Source: a bacterium
Lineage (GTDB): Bacteria; UBP14; UBA6098; JAFGQG01
Length of the DNA stretch: 35,973 nt
Direction of reading: 5' to 3'
Assembly: GCA_016930435.1 (NCBI GenBank)
Contig: JAFGGQ010000106.1
Span: 1-35,973, forward strand
Of this stretch, positions 1-8,459 are shown piece by piece. The notes under the pieces are model-generated. The model worked only from the letters and a program-made list of their open reading frames with translations. It searched no databases and was not told the DNA's origin. Every line of letters begins with the position of its first letter. The first letter of the stretch is position 1. The position numbers and the translations under genes were made by a program.

Positions 1-206
1 ATGTGGATAAAAAAGATAATATTAAAAAACACATTGTATGACAATAACTTACAACGATTAAACTTTCAACAAGTTAAAAACAATTTAAAAATAAGAACAC
101 CCAAAAAACCCATAACTCCAAAAATTGTTTATAAATGATGGGAAATCCCAACGTTATCCACATAGTTATTAACAAAATGTGGATAACTTTAAAGATATTG
201 AATATT
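1..206. other. oriC: Candidate replication origin / DnaA-box region
   Basis: This AT-rich gene-free stretch holds three perfect 9-mer DnaA boxes: TGTGGATAA at 2-10, TTATCCACA at 154-162 and TGTGGATAA at 178-186, the last two facing each other 15 bp apart. Perfect boxes clustered in AT-rich intergenic DNA are typical of bacterial oriC and of dnaA promoters. The window starts here, so the rest of the cluster and any dnaA or dnaN gene would lie to the left and cannot be seen. The genes to the right point towards the boxes, which is head-on if a fork moves right from here; that counts somewhat against oriC, and an autoregulated dnaA control region is the alternative. Confidence 0.6.
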
Positions 207-683
207 TTAAGTTTGTTCGGTTGGTTCCTGCTCGAATCTTCTGAGAAGTCTTAAGACCTCGAATGCGGAATTTGCCCCTACAAGTTTTTCCCTGTTTTCT
301 GCGCTTCTTAAATACAAGCTAATATTCGTTACCATTTTGGTATAGAGGTCCTTATCTCTATCCCGTGAGGCTACCATTATTATTATTTTGACAGGTTTCC
401 CGTCGATGGAATTGAAATCAACCCCTTCAGGTATTATGCCCATTACTACAGAGAATTTTTTTACTTCATCTATCCGTGCGTGAGGTATTGCAATTTCAAA
501 ACCAATGCCGGTGGAGAAAAACTGTTCACGGGCTAATATCTCTTGTTCAAATTTTACCTGGTTGAGGATATTGCCTGTCCTATTCAACATACCTATCATT
601 ATGTTTAGAGCCTCCTCTTTTTCTTTAACCTTGAGGCTCATGAGGATATTATCAGTATCCAGAAAATCCGAAAGTAATGCCAT
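207..683 (-). CDS. PTS EIIA-like (PtsN/fructose type) domain protein
   Basis: This 158-residue protein is a single PTS EIIA type-2 domain, the fold that carries phosphate on a histidine in sugar uptake or, as PtsN, in regulation. The phosphorylatable histidine is seen as H68 in IAIPHARID, the usual family context, and the length is normal for a stand-alone domain. No sugar permease, EI or HPr gene lies in the window, so a regulatory PtsN-like role is more likely than transport; that is inference. It starts 14 bp after the S41 protease stop and looks co-transcribed with it and tmk. An AAAGG sits just before the ATG. Confidence 0.85.
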   Translation of the reverse strand: MALLSDFLDTDNILMSLKVKEKEEALNIMIGMLNRTGNILNQVKFEQEILAREQFFSTGIGFEIAIPHARIDEVKKFSVVMGIIPEGVDFNSIDGKPVKIIIMVASRDRDKDLYTKMVTNISLYLRSAENREKLVGANSAFEVLRLLRRFEQEPTEQT

Positions 684-696
684 TTACCTTTCCCCG

Positions 697-2436
697 CTAA
701 GGATTCAAGTAGTTATTGTATTCCTCTGAATCGGTTAAAACCCTTATTGCTTCGTTCAATTCGGGATCAGTTTTTGTGGTAACCAGTTCATAACGTTTTT
801 CGGTGCCCCAGAGTTTTGCTATAATCTCCCTTTTGATCCCATTGATAATATATTCCATACTGCGTTCAAAATCCTTATCCTTTTCCCTTTCAAGGGATGC
901 CTGAAGGCTTTCGATAAGCTCCATGGTGGTTTCGTCATATCCGTTTTCTTCGGCCAATTGGATTATTTTGTCCAGTTCCTCCTCAGCCCGGGATTTATAG
1001 GAGAACTCATTCTCTTCCAGATAGTCCATAAATTCTGTCATGATCTCATCATCTACCTCGAAGCCTGGTTCTAATTCCTTATGATCGGTAGTATAGTTGA
1101 CCGCGAATCCGAAGAACATTGTCTTTCTTTCCAGTTCTACTTCCAAACGGGTGAGTATCTCAGGTGTATAACGAATATCCGGGAATATACCTCCTCCTCC
1201 ATAGACGATGCGGCCATTATCGGTAAAGAAAGTGGGTAATTCTGTTGAATCGAAGGTATCCTCTTCCGGGTCCAAACCGGTGAGGTCCTCAAAATCATTC
1301 TCAAAATCTTCCTCGTAATCTAAAAGACTATCCTCTTCTTCCAGTGTATAATCCGAGATAATTGATGTTGAAGCTCTTTGGAGGTAATCGTCCCTTTGAA
1401 TGCACCGTCCGCTTGGTATATAATATTTTGCGGTGGTTATTTTTAGGGCTTGACCATCATCCAGGGGGATGATACTCTGAACAAGGCCCTTTCCGAAGGT
1501 CCGGCTGCCCAGGACCAGTCCGCGGTCATGATCCTGAATAGCTCCGGAGACGATTTCAGATGCGGAGGCGCTGCCACGGTTCACCAACACAACAAGGGGC
1601 TTTTCTTTGTAAATTCCATCGCTGCGATTCTGAAAATCCTTGTTTTGAAATGCGGACTTGCCCTTGGTATAAACGATTAGATCACCCGCATTTAAAAACA
1701 GACCGGCAACCTCAATGGCCTGGGAAAGCAAACCGCCTGGATTACTGCGGAGGTCCAGAACTAAACCATCGATCTCTTTTTCTTGAAGAAAGGTAATAGC
1801 CTCCCTTAGTTCATAGCCGGATTCCTCGGAAAAACGGGACAGGCGAATATAACCGATATTATTATCCAGTACCCCATAATAGGGAACACTCTTGATCTCG
1901 ATAACGTCGCGGGTAATGTCGTATTCTAAAAGATTTGGTTCAGCTTTCCGCCTCACTGAGATATGGACCACCGAACCCTTTGGGCCCCTTAGTTTTTCGA
2001 TGGCGTCTTCCATGCTAATGCCCTTTGTGCTCCGACCCTCTATCTTGACGATCTGGTCCCCGGCCTGCAAACCTACCCGGTAACCAGGAGTCCCCTCAAT
2101 AGGCGATATAACGGTTAATACTTCATCCCGTAACCCAATCACAACCCCTATACCCTCAAACTTCCCCTGGGTGCCTACTTTTAAGTCGTCATACTGCTTC
2201 TTCTCAAAAAACTGGGTATGTGGGTCCAGTGTCTGAAGCATGCCCTTTATTCCAGCCTTTATGAGCTTGGGGGTGTCTATTGGATCAACATAGTTGCGGT
2301 AAGTCTCTACCGTTACATTGTCGATTAATTTTATCATCTTGTAAATGTTGTTTTCATCATCTTCCTGGGTTATCCCCCAAACGGTCACCAGACCGATAAC
2401 GATCAGGACCAAAAGGGGAATGGCTTTATTTCTCAT
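697..2436 (-). CDS. ctpA: S41 family C-terminal processing protease (CtpA/Tsp-like)
   Basis: An exported serine protease of about 579 residues that would cleave proteins from their C-termini outside the cytoplasm. An N-terminal hydrophobic signal or anchor (about 5-21) is followed by a PDZ domain (about 90-165) and the S41 core. The catalytic Ser-Lys dyad is visible: SASASE gives S291 and TFGKG gives K316, 25 residues apart as in E. coli Tsp. Oddity: a strongly acidic segment rich in Asp and Glu (about 362-395) interrupts the sequence between the core strand around YYIPSGRCIQ and the GGGIFPDI motif. I chose the ATG at 2436, 9 nt after AGGAG; an ATG two codons upstream lies only 3 nt after it. 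It overlaps the end of tmk. Confidence 0.92.
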   Translation of the reverse strand: MRNKAIPLLVLIVIGLVTVWGITQEDDENNIYKMIKLIDNVTVETYRNYVDPIDTPKLIKAGIKGMLQTLDPHTQFFEKKQYDDLKVGTQGKFEGIGVVIGLRDEVLTVISPIEGTPGYRVGLQAGDQIVKIEGRSTKGISMEDAIEKLRGPKGSVVHISVRRKAEPNLLEYDITRDVIEIKSVPYYGVLDNNIGYIRLSRFSEESGYELREAITFLQEKEIDGLVLDLRSNPGGLLSQAIEVAGLFLNAGDLIVYTKGKSAFQNKDFQNRSDGIYKEKPLVVLVNRGSASASEIVSGAIQDHDRGLVLGSRTFGKGLVQSIIPLDDGQALKITTAKYYIPSGRCIQRDDYLQRASTSIISDYTLEEEDSLLDYEEDFENDFEDLTGLDPEEDTFDSTELPTFFTDNGRIVYGGGGIFPDIRYTPEILTRLEVELERKTMFFGFAVNYTTDHKELEPGFEVDDEIMTEFMDYLEENEFSYKSRAEEELDKIIQLAEENGYDETTMELIESLQASLEREKDKDFERSMEYIINGIKREIIAKLWGTEKRYELVTTKTDPELNEAIRVLTDSEEYNNYLNP

Positions 2437-3079
2437 GATCATTAACTCCTTTATTTGACCAAAAAATTGAATATTCTTTTCTTATGGCCTCCCAGACCTC
2501 CTCTGCGCTTCCTTCCCCATCGATCCTTTTGATACGATCGGGGAATAATTCGCAAAGTTCAATGTACCCCTCTCTCACCCTTTGGTGAAAGCTAATGGAT
2601 TGGTCTTCAAGACGGTCTTTGGTTTTGCCGGTTTTCTCGATTCTCTTGATAGCCTCCTCCGGTGTGAGATCGATAAAAAAAGTAAGGTCAGGCTCCAAGC
2701 CCCCTGTAGCCACCTTATTGAAGGTCATAACAAGGTTTCGTGTCAACTCCCGGCCGCCACCCTGATAGGCAACAGATGAGTCGGCATAGCGGTCGGATAT
2801 AACAAAAACGTTCTGTTCTAACTTGGGCTTGATAACTTCATAGGTATGCTGATACCGACAGGCCAGATAGAGAAAAAATTCGGTAAGTGGAAGCACATTT
2901 CCGGAAGACTTATCCAGGATGATATCCCGAATCCTTTCGGCCAGGGGTGTTCCACCGGGCTCCCGTGTTAAGTACACTATATGACCATTATCTTCAAGGT
3001 ACCCTTTAAGCTTCGCTATCTGGGTAGTTTTTCCACTACCATCCAGGCCTTCTACGGTAATAAATAATCCTCTGTCCAT
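2426..3079 (-). CDS. tmk: Thymidylate kinase
   Basis: This enzyme phosphorylates dTMP to dTDP with ATP, an essential step in dTTP synthesis. The P-loop GLDGSGKTT is at residues 11-19, the DRY motif with the following SSVAYQGGGRE nucleotide-binding segment lies mid-protein, and a LID-like stretch (GKTKDRLED) follows. About 217 residues is normal. An in-frame ATG nine codons upstream (3106) is possible, but homologues begin two to five residues before FITVEG, so I place the start at 3079; neither start has a strong ribosome binding site. The stop overlaps the start of the S41 protease, indicating translational coupling. Confidence 0.95.
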   Translation of the reverse strand: MDRGLFITVEGLDGSGKTTQIAKLKGYLEDNGHIVYLTREPGGTPLAERIRDIILDKSSGNVLPLTEFFLYLACRYQHTYEVIKPKLEQNVFVISDRYADSSVAYQGGGRELTRNLVMTFNKVATGGLEPDLTFFIDLTPEEAIKRIEKTGKTKDRLEDQSISFHQRVREGYIELCELFPDRIKRIDGEGSAEEVWEAIRKEYSIFWSNKGVNDHEK

Positions 3080-3225
3080 AGTCGAGATTCCATGCAACAA
3101 CATCATCTAAAAATGCTAAACTATAAATTTATATTATAAAAAAGGATAGTCAAGGGTAAACCAATAGTATAGAATAAATATAGCAGTCAAAGGTCAACAA
3201 ATTCACAGGTTTACAAATGATTAAT

Positions 3226-3702
3226 TTAACCGCCCGTAAAAAGCAATCCAAGCAAGGAAGTCAGGGTAGATATTGCCTCAAGGACTGGTGGTGACAGGGG
3301 TTCTCCCCAATTCAGGGTTTGTGGTTGGATGCCCAGAAGGCAGCAATCCTTGTTCTCTTTCCGAAGGATAGCGCTCATAAGCCTTAGTGAAATCTGATGG
3401 GATGTTACGGGTGACTTCGGAAAGTACTCCGGTTCGAAAAGCTCTATATCACCGGGTAATCCCCCAAAATCAACGGCATCAATAAAGATGACCGTTTTCA
3501 GGTCGTACCGGTAAGCCAGGTCATAGAGATGTGTTTCGATACCATCCAGCTCGGAGAAGACCATGGTGGGGGCAGCCGCCTTCAGATTATCGGCAATATA
3601 GATTCCTAGGGCATCATCACCGCGGTCGGGATTTCCAAGTCCTATAATTGCAACCTTTCCATTTTGAAAAATGGATAGGAGTTTGATCCTGAGGGCTTCC
3701 AT
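3226..3702 (-). CDS. [NiFe] hydrogenase maturation protease (HycI/HyaD family)
   Basis: A 158-residue endopeptidase that removes the C-terminal tail of the hydrogenase large subunit once nickel has been inserted. The diagnostic GLGNPDRGDDALG is near residues 21-33, with the acidic nickel-sensing position. Further conserved features are an FIDAVDFGG strand and the TSHQISL segment that supplies the conserved histidine. It starts one base after the large-subunit stop, so its substrate is almost certainly the protein encoded next door. It is the last gene of the hydrogenase operon; no hyp maturation genes are in the window. Confidence 0.93.
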   Translation of the reverse strand: MEALRIKLLSIFQNGKVAIIGLGNPDRGDDALGIYIADNLKAAAPTMVFSELDGIETHLYDLAYRYDLKTVIFIDAVDFGGLPGDIELFEPEYFPKSPVTSHQISLRLMSAILRKENKDCCLLGIQPQTLNWGEPLSPPVLEAISTLTSLLGLLFTGG

Positions 3703-3703
3703 A

Positions 3704-4987
3704 TTATTTTCTGATTATTTTAATCATGTGGGCAGAGCAACTAATGCATGGGTCAAAAGCCCGGGCTATCATTTCCAGCTTGAATTCCAGTTTCTTTTCA
3801 TTGGGCTCCCCGATCAGATGGTCTGCGGCCTTGAAAAGATAGCGTTCGATATCATCCAGGTTTTGGGCGGTAGGAGTGGAGATGTCGCAGTCAGATGCCA
3901 GACCGTCCTTTAATTCGTAATGGTGGTACAGTGCGCCACGGGGCGCCTCTACCGCGCCTGTTCCGATACCGTTTTGGCGTTTTGGAATGACAACATCCGG
4001 AACCTTCAGGCCTACTATCCGGTCAACAAGGAGGGGTATATTTTCAAGGCAAAAGATTATTTCAAGGGCCTGGGCAAAGCAGAAATAAAGGGGATTTTTC
4101 TTCCACCTCTTATTGTAATAATCGGAGAAATATTGGCCAGCCTTGCCGGTAAGGCGTTCACCGAAAAGGTTTATCCGGGCCAGGGCGCCCACCGAAAAAG
4201 GTTTGCCCAGGTAGGAAGCTCTCTTTGCAAAAGAATACGGGACGACACGTTCATTGACCACACTTTTATATTCGGGGACCGGGAATTCATCTCCGTTGGA
4301 AATACGGATGGAATTACCCGCAAATCCGTATTTTCCGTCATCTGGATTGAGGGCAATGAAGGTTGTATCCTGATCCAGATAGGCAGGATAATCAAATATT
4401 CCGAACAACCCAGCCGCCTTTTCTGCCAGGGGCATGAGTTTAGCCGCTGAATTTTTAAGGTCCAACAGGTCTTTATTGGATGGATGTTTACCGAACCCCC
4501 CCAGAACGGGGTTTTCTCCGTGAACGGGCCGTCCGCTTAAAAGCCTGTTCATCTGGTAACCGAAACCCTTCAGGGTCATACCGGCTTCAACTTCGCCCGG
4601 ATAATCTGCTATCATCTCTACAACAGATGGATAACCGAGGAAATCGGGGAGGGATAGGTAGAACACGTGCAGGGCGTTGGATTGCAGTATCTCGCCGATA
4701 AGCATCAGTTCGCGTGTCAATTTAGTTCTCATGGGCACTTTGATATCCAGAGCATTTTCCAGGGCATTAATAGCTGCAAGTTTGTGAGATAGGCTACATA
4801 TTCCGCAGATCCTGGGTACTATATTGATTATCTCTCCGGGCGCTTTCCCAAGTACCAGTTGCTCGATGAGTCGGGGTCCTTCGTATATATTGACCCGCAC
4901 TTCTTTAACCTTTTTCCCCTCAAAGGTTACGCTTATACCGCCATGTCCCTCGACACGGGAGATGGTTTTTATGATCTTTTTTTTCAT
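3704..4987 (-). CDS. hydA: [NiFe] hydrogenase large (alpha) subunit, group 3b-like
   Basis: The catalytic subunit of a soluble NAD(P)-linked hydrogenase (427 residues), holding the NiFe(CN)2CO centre. The L1 motif RICGICSLSH gives C61 and C64, and the C-terminal L2 motif DPCISCSAH gives C414 and C417, so all four metal-binding cysteines are present. A seven-residue tail, MIKIIRK, follows H420 and is the expected substrate of the maturation protease next door. Gene order beta-gamma-delta-alpha matches archaeal and bacterial sulfhydrogenase operons (group 3b). Its ATG overlaps the delta-subunit stop in an ATGA junction. Confidence 0.95.
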   Translation of the reverse strand: MKKKIIKTISRVEGHGGISVTFEGKKVKEVRVNIYEGPRLIEQLVLGKAPGEIINIVPRICGICSLSHKLAAINALENALDIKVPMRTKLTRELMLIGEILQSNALHVFYLSLPDFLGYPSVVEMIADYPGEVEAGMTLKGFGYQMNRLLSGRPVHGENPVLGGFGKHPSNKDLLDLKNSAAKLMPLAEKAAGLFGIFDYPAYLDQDTTFIALNPDDGKYGFAGNSIRISNGDEFPVPEYKSVVNERVVPYSFAKRASYLGKPFSVGALARINLFGERLTGKAGQYFSDYYNKRWKKNPLYFCFAQALEIIFCLENIPLLVDRIVGLKVPDVVIPKRQNGIGTGAVEAPRGALYHHYELKDGLASDCDISTPTAQNLDDIERYLFKAADHLIGEPNEKKLEFKLEMIARAFDPCISCSAHMIKIIRK

Positions 4988-5766
4988 TTTATTTTGTCCA
5001 ATATTTTCCGAAGGCGATCAGCAATCACTGCGCCACCGAAATTTCTGAATTTTCGGATGATCTCTTCCCGTGAGTAGCCCTTTTCAAGCAGGAGCTTGAA
5101 TTCGGATGTGGTATTGGGTGTTTCAGCCGGGCCCCAGCATCCCACGCATGGGAGATTATGGGAGGGGCATATTGCCCCGCAACCGCCCCTGGTAAGAGGA
5201 CCCAGGCAGGGTAAACCCCGGTTCAAAAGACAGTCGTTTTCCTTCCATTTGCATTCGGTGCAGACCGGGAATGGATAGAGGTGGGGCTTGGTGTTATGAA
5301 GAACATGTGAGAGAGTATGCAAAAACTGGTCCTTGTCCATGGGGCAGCCGGGGATCAAATGATCAACCTTGACAAAGGCGCTGCAGGGTTGTGATTCAAA
5401 GGCTGCCATTTCCCGGTAGAGACCCTCATTGTTTTCATAAACCTTCATAAAGCGGTCTTTCCAGCCACCCTTGCCCAGTAACATCGATTGCACCCCACCA
5501 AAACAGGCGCAGGTTCCCATAGCAATCAGAACCTTGCTGGCCTTGCGAATTTCCTGTAACTCCTCTTTCTGATGCTGGGTAGTAATGGAACCCTCTAACA
5601 GGGCGATATCCAATTCGGAATATCGGTTATTACTTTGGGCCATGGGGAAGGTCTTGATCTCAAGGTCGCTAAAAATGTCCAATAGCTGTGCTTCACAATC
5701 AAGGATCATCAGTTGTTCACCGGAACACCCCGAAAAGCTGAAGATACCCACTTTTTTCTTTTCCAT
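4984..5766 (-). CDS. hydD: [NiFe] hydrogenase small (delta) subunit, group 3b-like
   Basis: This 260-residue iron-sulfur subunit relays electrons from the NiFe site. Three canonical proximal-cluster cysteines are visible: C14 (GCSGEQ), C86 (GTCACFGG) and C141 (PGCP). The usual fourth ligand of the CxxC pair is Glu (E17) here, with a nearby C24 in ILDCE that might substitute. Eight further cysteines between 169 and 210 (CTEC, C179, C187, C196, C200, CVGC) can bind two more [4Fe-4S] clusters. The gene follows the gamma subunit by 5 bp and overlaps hydA. Assignment is firm; the cluster variant is an observation worth checking. Confidence 0.93.
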   Translation of the reverse strand: MEKKKVGIFSFSGCSGEQLMILDCEAQLLDIFSDLEIKTFPMAQSNNRYSELDIALLEGSITTQHQKEELQEIRKASKVLIAMGTCACFGGVQSMLLGKGGWKDRFMKVYENNEGLYREMAAFESQPCSAFVKVDHLIPGCPMDKDQFLHTLSHVLHNTKPHLYPFPVCTECKWKENDCLLNRGLPCLGPLTRGGCGAICPSHNLPCVGCWGPAETPNTTSEFKLLLEKGYSREEIIRKFRNFGGAVIADRLRKILDKIK

Positions 5767-5771
5767 TAGGC

Positions 5772-6620
5772 TTAGATCAATCCTTTTTTGTTAATGATGT
5801 CCCAGTAAGTAAATACTGGTCCATCTATACAGGTATAAATATCACCGACGACACAATGGCCGCATTTTCCCACTCCGCACTTCATTCGCCGTTCCAGGGT
5901 CATCAGTATCTGGTTTTTGGGGATGCCCAACGCTATCAGTTTTTCGATGACGAAGCGATACATTACCGGTGGCCCGCAGACGGCTGCATAGGTATTCTGA
6001 ACATCGATGTTTTTCACGTATTTAAAGAGGTCTGTTACCTTTGAAATATAGCAGGGCCAATCGCCATCAGGATCATGGTCAACGGCCAGCAGGCAACCCA
6101 GATCATCCCGCTCAATAAACTCGAAGAACTCTTTCCTGAAAAGCATGTCGGCGGGTGTTCGAGCTCCGTAAAGATAATAGATGCGGCCGAAATTATCGCG
6201 ATTATCAAGGGCATATAGGATCAGGGAACGGAGTGGGGCAGCCCCCAATCCGCCGACTACAATAATGAAATCATGGCCCTTGATACGCTCCAGATCAAAG
6301 CCGTTTCCGTAGGGTCCCCGAATCCCTATAATGGCATTTTCTTTGAGGTCGAAAAGGGCCTCGGTAAACTCTCCTACCTTTCGAATACAAAATTCCAGCA
6401 GTCCCGGGCGAGATGGTGTTGAGGAGATTGAGAAGGGAGCTTCACCAATGCCGGCCAAGGAGAACATCATGAATTGGCCGGGGAGATATTTCAAAGAGAG
6501 TGCCCGTTCCATATCCACAAACCGCACCTGGAAAAAGCGCACGTCACTGGTAAGATCATATTTTCGGACGATCCGGGCTGGTTCCGGTAAAAAGGGATTT
6601 TCTTCTTGGAAATCGCTCAT
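5772..6620 (-). CDS. hydG: Hydrogenase gamma subunit, FAD/NAD(P)-binding with 2Fe-2S
   Basis: A 282-residue diaphorase subunit of the ferredoxin-NADP reductase family (HydG/PyrK/Fre-like) that exchanges electrons between pyridine nucleotide and the hydrogenase iron-sulfur chain. An N-terminal FAD-binding barrel carries YLPGQFMMFSL and APFSISS. A Rossmann domain carries the glycine-rich VVGGLGAAPLRSL. The C-terminus has C248, C253, C256 and C264, the CX4CX2CX7C pattern of a [2Fe-2S] site. It lies between beta and delta in the conserved group 3b order. NAD versus NADP preference cannot be read from sequence alone. Confidence 0.92.
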   Translation of the reverse strand: MSDFQEENPFLPEPARIVRKYDLTSDVRFFQVRFVDMERALSLKYLPGQFMMFSLAGIGEAPFSISSTPSRPGLLEFCIRKVGEFTEALFDLKENAIIGIRGPYGNGFDLERIKGHDFIIVVGGLGAAPLRSLILYALDNRDNFGRIYYLYGARTPADMLFRKEFFEFIERDDLGCLLAVDHDPDGDWPCYISKVTDLFKYVKNIDVQNTYAAVCGPPVMYRFVIEKLIALGIPKNQILMTLERRMKCGVGKCGHCVVGDIYTCIDGPVFTYWDIINKKGLI

Positions 6621-6631
6621 TTTTTTACCCT

Positions 6632-7687
6632 TTAAGGTTTTTTTGCTTTTGTACTTAGGGCTTGTTTTGTTTTATCGCCCAGTAATCGTTTGGAAACGGT
6701 AAGCACGTTTATGTCCACCGGGCAAGTATCCACGCATCTACCGCAGCCAACGCAGGCCGGGCGTTCCTGAGGGCCGAATGAATTGAGCTTATGCCAGTAC
6801 CATAGTCTAAGCCTTTCAGCCCTGCTTTCCCGGAAATTGTGGCCTCCCGCCACAACAGAATAGCCATTGAATGTACAGCTGTCCCAGTAGCGTTCCCGCT
6901 TGCCGGTTTCCGTGTTCAGATAGGGTTCATCGAATACATTATAACAATTACAGGTAGGGCACACCATGGTGCATGCGCCGCATTCCAGACACTTTTCTCC
7001 CATCTCTTCCCATACTGGATGCTCAGAGCTGAGCTCTACCAGATCCGGGATGATAGCCATGTCAATAATGTTGCAGGGTTCCTGAGTATATGAGCTCTTG
7101 CGGGTCACAAATTCGGAAAGGTCTTTGCGGCTGATATTATCGTTGAAAATTTCGGGCTTTAGGCGGATAAGGTCATCTCCCAGGCTTGAACCGACCCAAA
7201 CCAGATAATAATTGCCAAGGTCGGTAAAATAAAGATCAAATCCTTCCTTTATAAAATCCGTTCCCATAGATTGACAGAGGCAACTTTTCGGATAGCATGT
7301 GCAAAAAGAGGCTCCTAAAATCGCGGTTCTTTCCCGACGAATGGCATAATAAGGGTCACGGTACTGGCGCAGGAATATCTCGTCCATGATCAACAAACCA
7401 TGAATATCACAGGATGGAACCCCATAAACCACGCGCCGGGGAACCTCTTCCTGAGTATCCTGGTATTTTTCGCCCTCATATTGAAACATTTTTATCTTGG
7501 GAGGATAGATCAACTTTTTAAGCGGCAGCAAGGTACGCTGGGGCTGCAAGCTCATTTCGGAGATATCCTGGATATGTTCATAAACATAAACCTCCCCCTT
7601 TTTGACCGGACCCCATAATTCACCGAATTGCTTTGATGCTTCAAGAAACTCCGGGAGATGCCTTTTATTCATCCGCAGGACTCTCAT
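6632..7687 (-). CDS. hydB: Hydrogenase beta subunit, 4Fe-4S dicluster protein
   Basis: A 351-residue subunit resembling sulfhydrogenase beta (HydB/AsrA-like), carrying electrons between the gamma flavin subunit and the hydrogenase dimer. Two ferredoxin-type motifs lie in the C-terminal half: CLECGACTMVC followed by PTC, and C312-C315-C318-C322 in CVGCGRCVDTCP. Extra cysteines in ASFCTCYPKSCLC lie mid-protein. It is the first gene of the hydrogenase operon, preceded by AGGAG 7 nt before the ATG and by a good promoter. Related subunits in archaea were once credited with sulfur reduction; that activity cannot be inferred here. Confidence 0.92.
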   Translation of the reverse strand: MRVLRMNKRHLPEFLEASKQFGELWGPVKKGEVYVYEHIQDISEMSLQPQRTLLPLKKLIYPPKIKMFQYEGEKYQDTQEEVPRRVVYGVPSCDIHGLLIMDEIFLRQYRDPYYAIRRERTAILGASFCTCYPKSCLCQSMGTDFIKEGFDLYFTDLGNYYLVWVGSSLGDDLIRLKPEIFNDNISRKDLSEFVTRKSSYTQEPCNIIDMAIIPDLVELSSEHPVWEEMGEKCLECGACTMVCPTCNCYNVFDEPYLNTETGKRERYWDSCTFNGYSVVAGGHNFRESRAERLRLWYWHKLNSFGPQERPACVGCGRCVDTCPVDINVLTVSKRLLGDKTKQALSTKAKKP

Positions 7688-7739
7688 GCTAATGCTCCTG
7701 TAGATCCACAGTTAAATAATTGTAAAAAAGCAAAATTAA

Positions 7740-7764
7740 CCTCACATAGTATTATAAAATGAGG
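7740..7764. promoter_or_regulatory. Inverted repeat over the hydrogenase -10 region
   Basis: CCTCA (7740-7744) and TGAGG (7760-7764) form perfect arms 15 bp apart that straddle the predicted -10 hexamer. The placement suits a repressor operator. The regulator is unknown, and the site does not look like the Rex consensus. Confidence 0.35.
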
Positions 7765-7774
7765 TTTATGTCAA
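7746..7774 (-). promoter_or_regulatory. Promoter of the hydrogenase operon
   Basis: On the minus strand TTGACA (7774-7769) is followed 17 nt later by TACTAT (7751-7746), a good sigma-70-type match about 60 bp upstream of hydB. It is the only strong candidate in this gap. Confidence 0.6.
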
Positions 7775-7838
7775 CGAAATATTTTGACTATTAGAACCGG
7801 GCAGAAATCCGCAATAAGCAATATATTAAGTTGAATTT

Positions 7839-8357
7839 TTAATAAAGAGAGTCCATACGAAATTCGGAAATATCCATCCAAAAACCGGTTTTGGTAAGAT
7901 AGTCGTATTGGGATTGCAGAAGATCATAATGATATTCTTCCTCGCTCTTTATCTTATTAAGGATTTCCTTGCCTGTGGGATCATCAGTATCATCGGATAT
8001 CTTGCCATAGTATTGGATTGCTTCCCGCTCGGCCGTCATTGCCGCATTGAGGGCCTCCAGTTCGGTGGGAGCGATATTCCCCTTCTTCTCCAAAGCTTTG
8101 TCAAAAACGGTTATTGCCGGCTGAAAAGCCGATTTATGAACGACCTCCCGCCATTCCCGCGAACCGGTAAGGACATCAAAAATCTTCTGAAAAGTAGCAA
8201 GATGTTCTTTTTCCTCTTCGGCAAGCTTCCTGAACATCTTTTGTGCCAGCGGATCCTTGCTCTTTTGGGACCAGGATTCATAAAAAGCCTGGCCTTCTTT
8301 TTCCATGTTGATAGCGGTTTTAATGGCTTCAATGGCCATAGGGCTAATGTTGCTCAT
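7839..8357 (-). CDS. Ferritin-like (rubrerythrin-type) di-iron protein without rubredoxin domain
   Basis: A 172-residue four-helix-bundle protein of the rubrerythrin/ferritin-like superfamily. Two helix pairs each show the di-iron pattern: MEKEGQAFYE with EEEKEHLATF, and AEREAIQYY with SEEEYHYDLL. It lacks the C-terminal rubredoxin domain of true rubrerythrin, so electrons would have to come from a partner such as the rubredoxin encoded at 14117-14278. A peroxide-handling or iron-binding role is inferred from the fold and neighbourhood. It lies alone between the YyaL-like gene and the hydrogenase promoter, with gaps of about 100 bp upstream and 150 bp downstream. Confidence 0.8.
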   Translation of the reverse strand: MSNISPMAIEAIKTAINMEKEGQAFYESWSQKSKDPLAQKMFRKLAEEEKEHLATFQKIFDVLTGSREWREVVHKSAFQPAITVFDKALEKKGNIAPTELEALNAAMTAEREAIQYYGKISDDTDDPTGKEILNKIKSEEEYHYDLLQSQYDYLTKTGFWMDISEFRMDSLY

Positions 8358-8459
8358 TTTTTCTCCTCTCTCTTGATGAAGGTTATACGATCAAAATTTC
8401 TTAACTAAAAGGTATAATCTTAAAATAAAAACGCAATTCATAAAGTTTGATATCGAATA

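Noticed and set aside
3128-3153. Promoter-like TTGACT and TATAAT upstream of tmk
   Set aside because: The spacing is 9 nt, or 14 nt for an alternative TATAAA, too short for a sigma-70 promoter.
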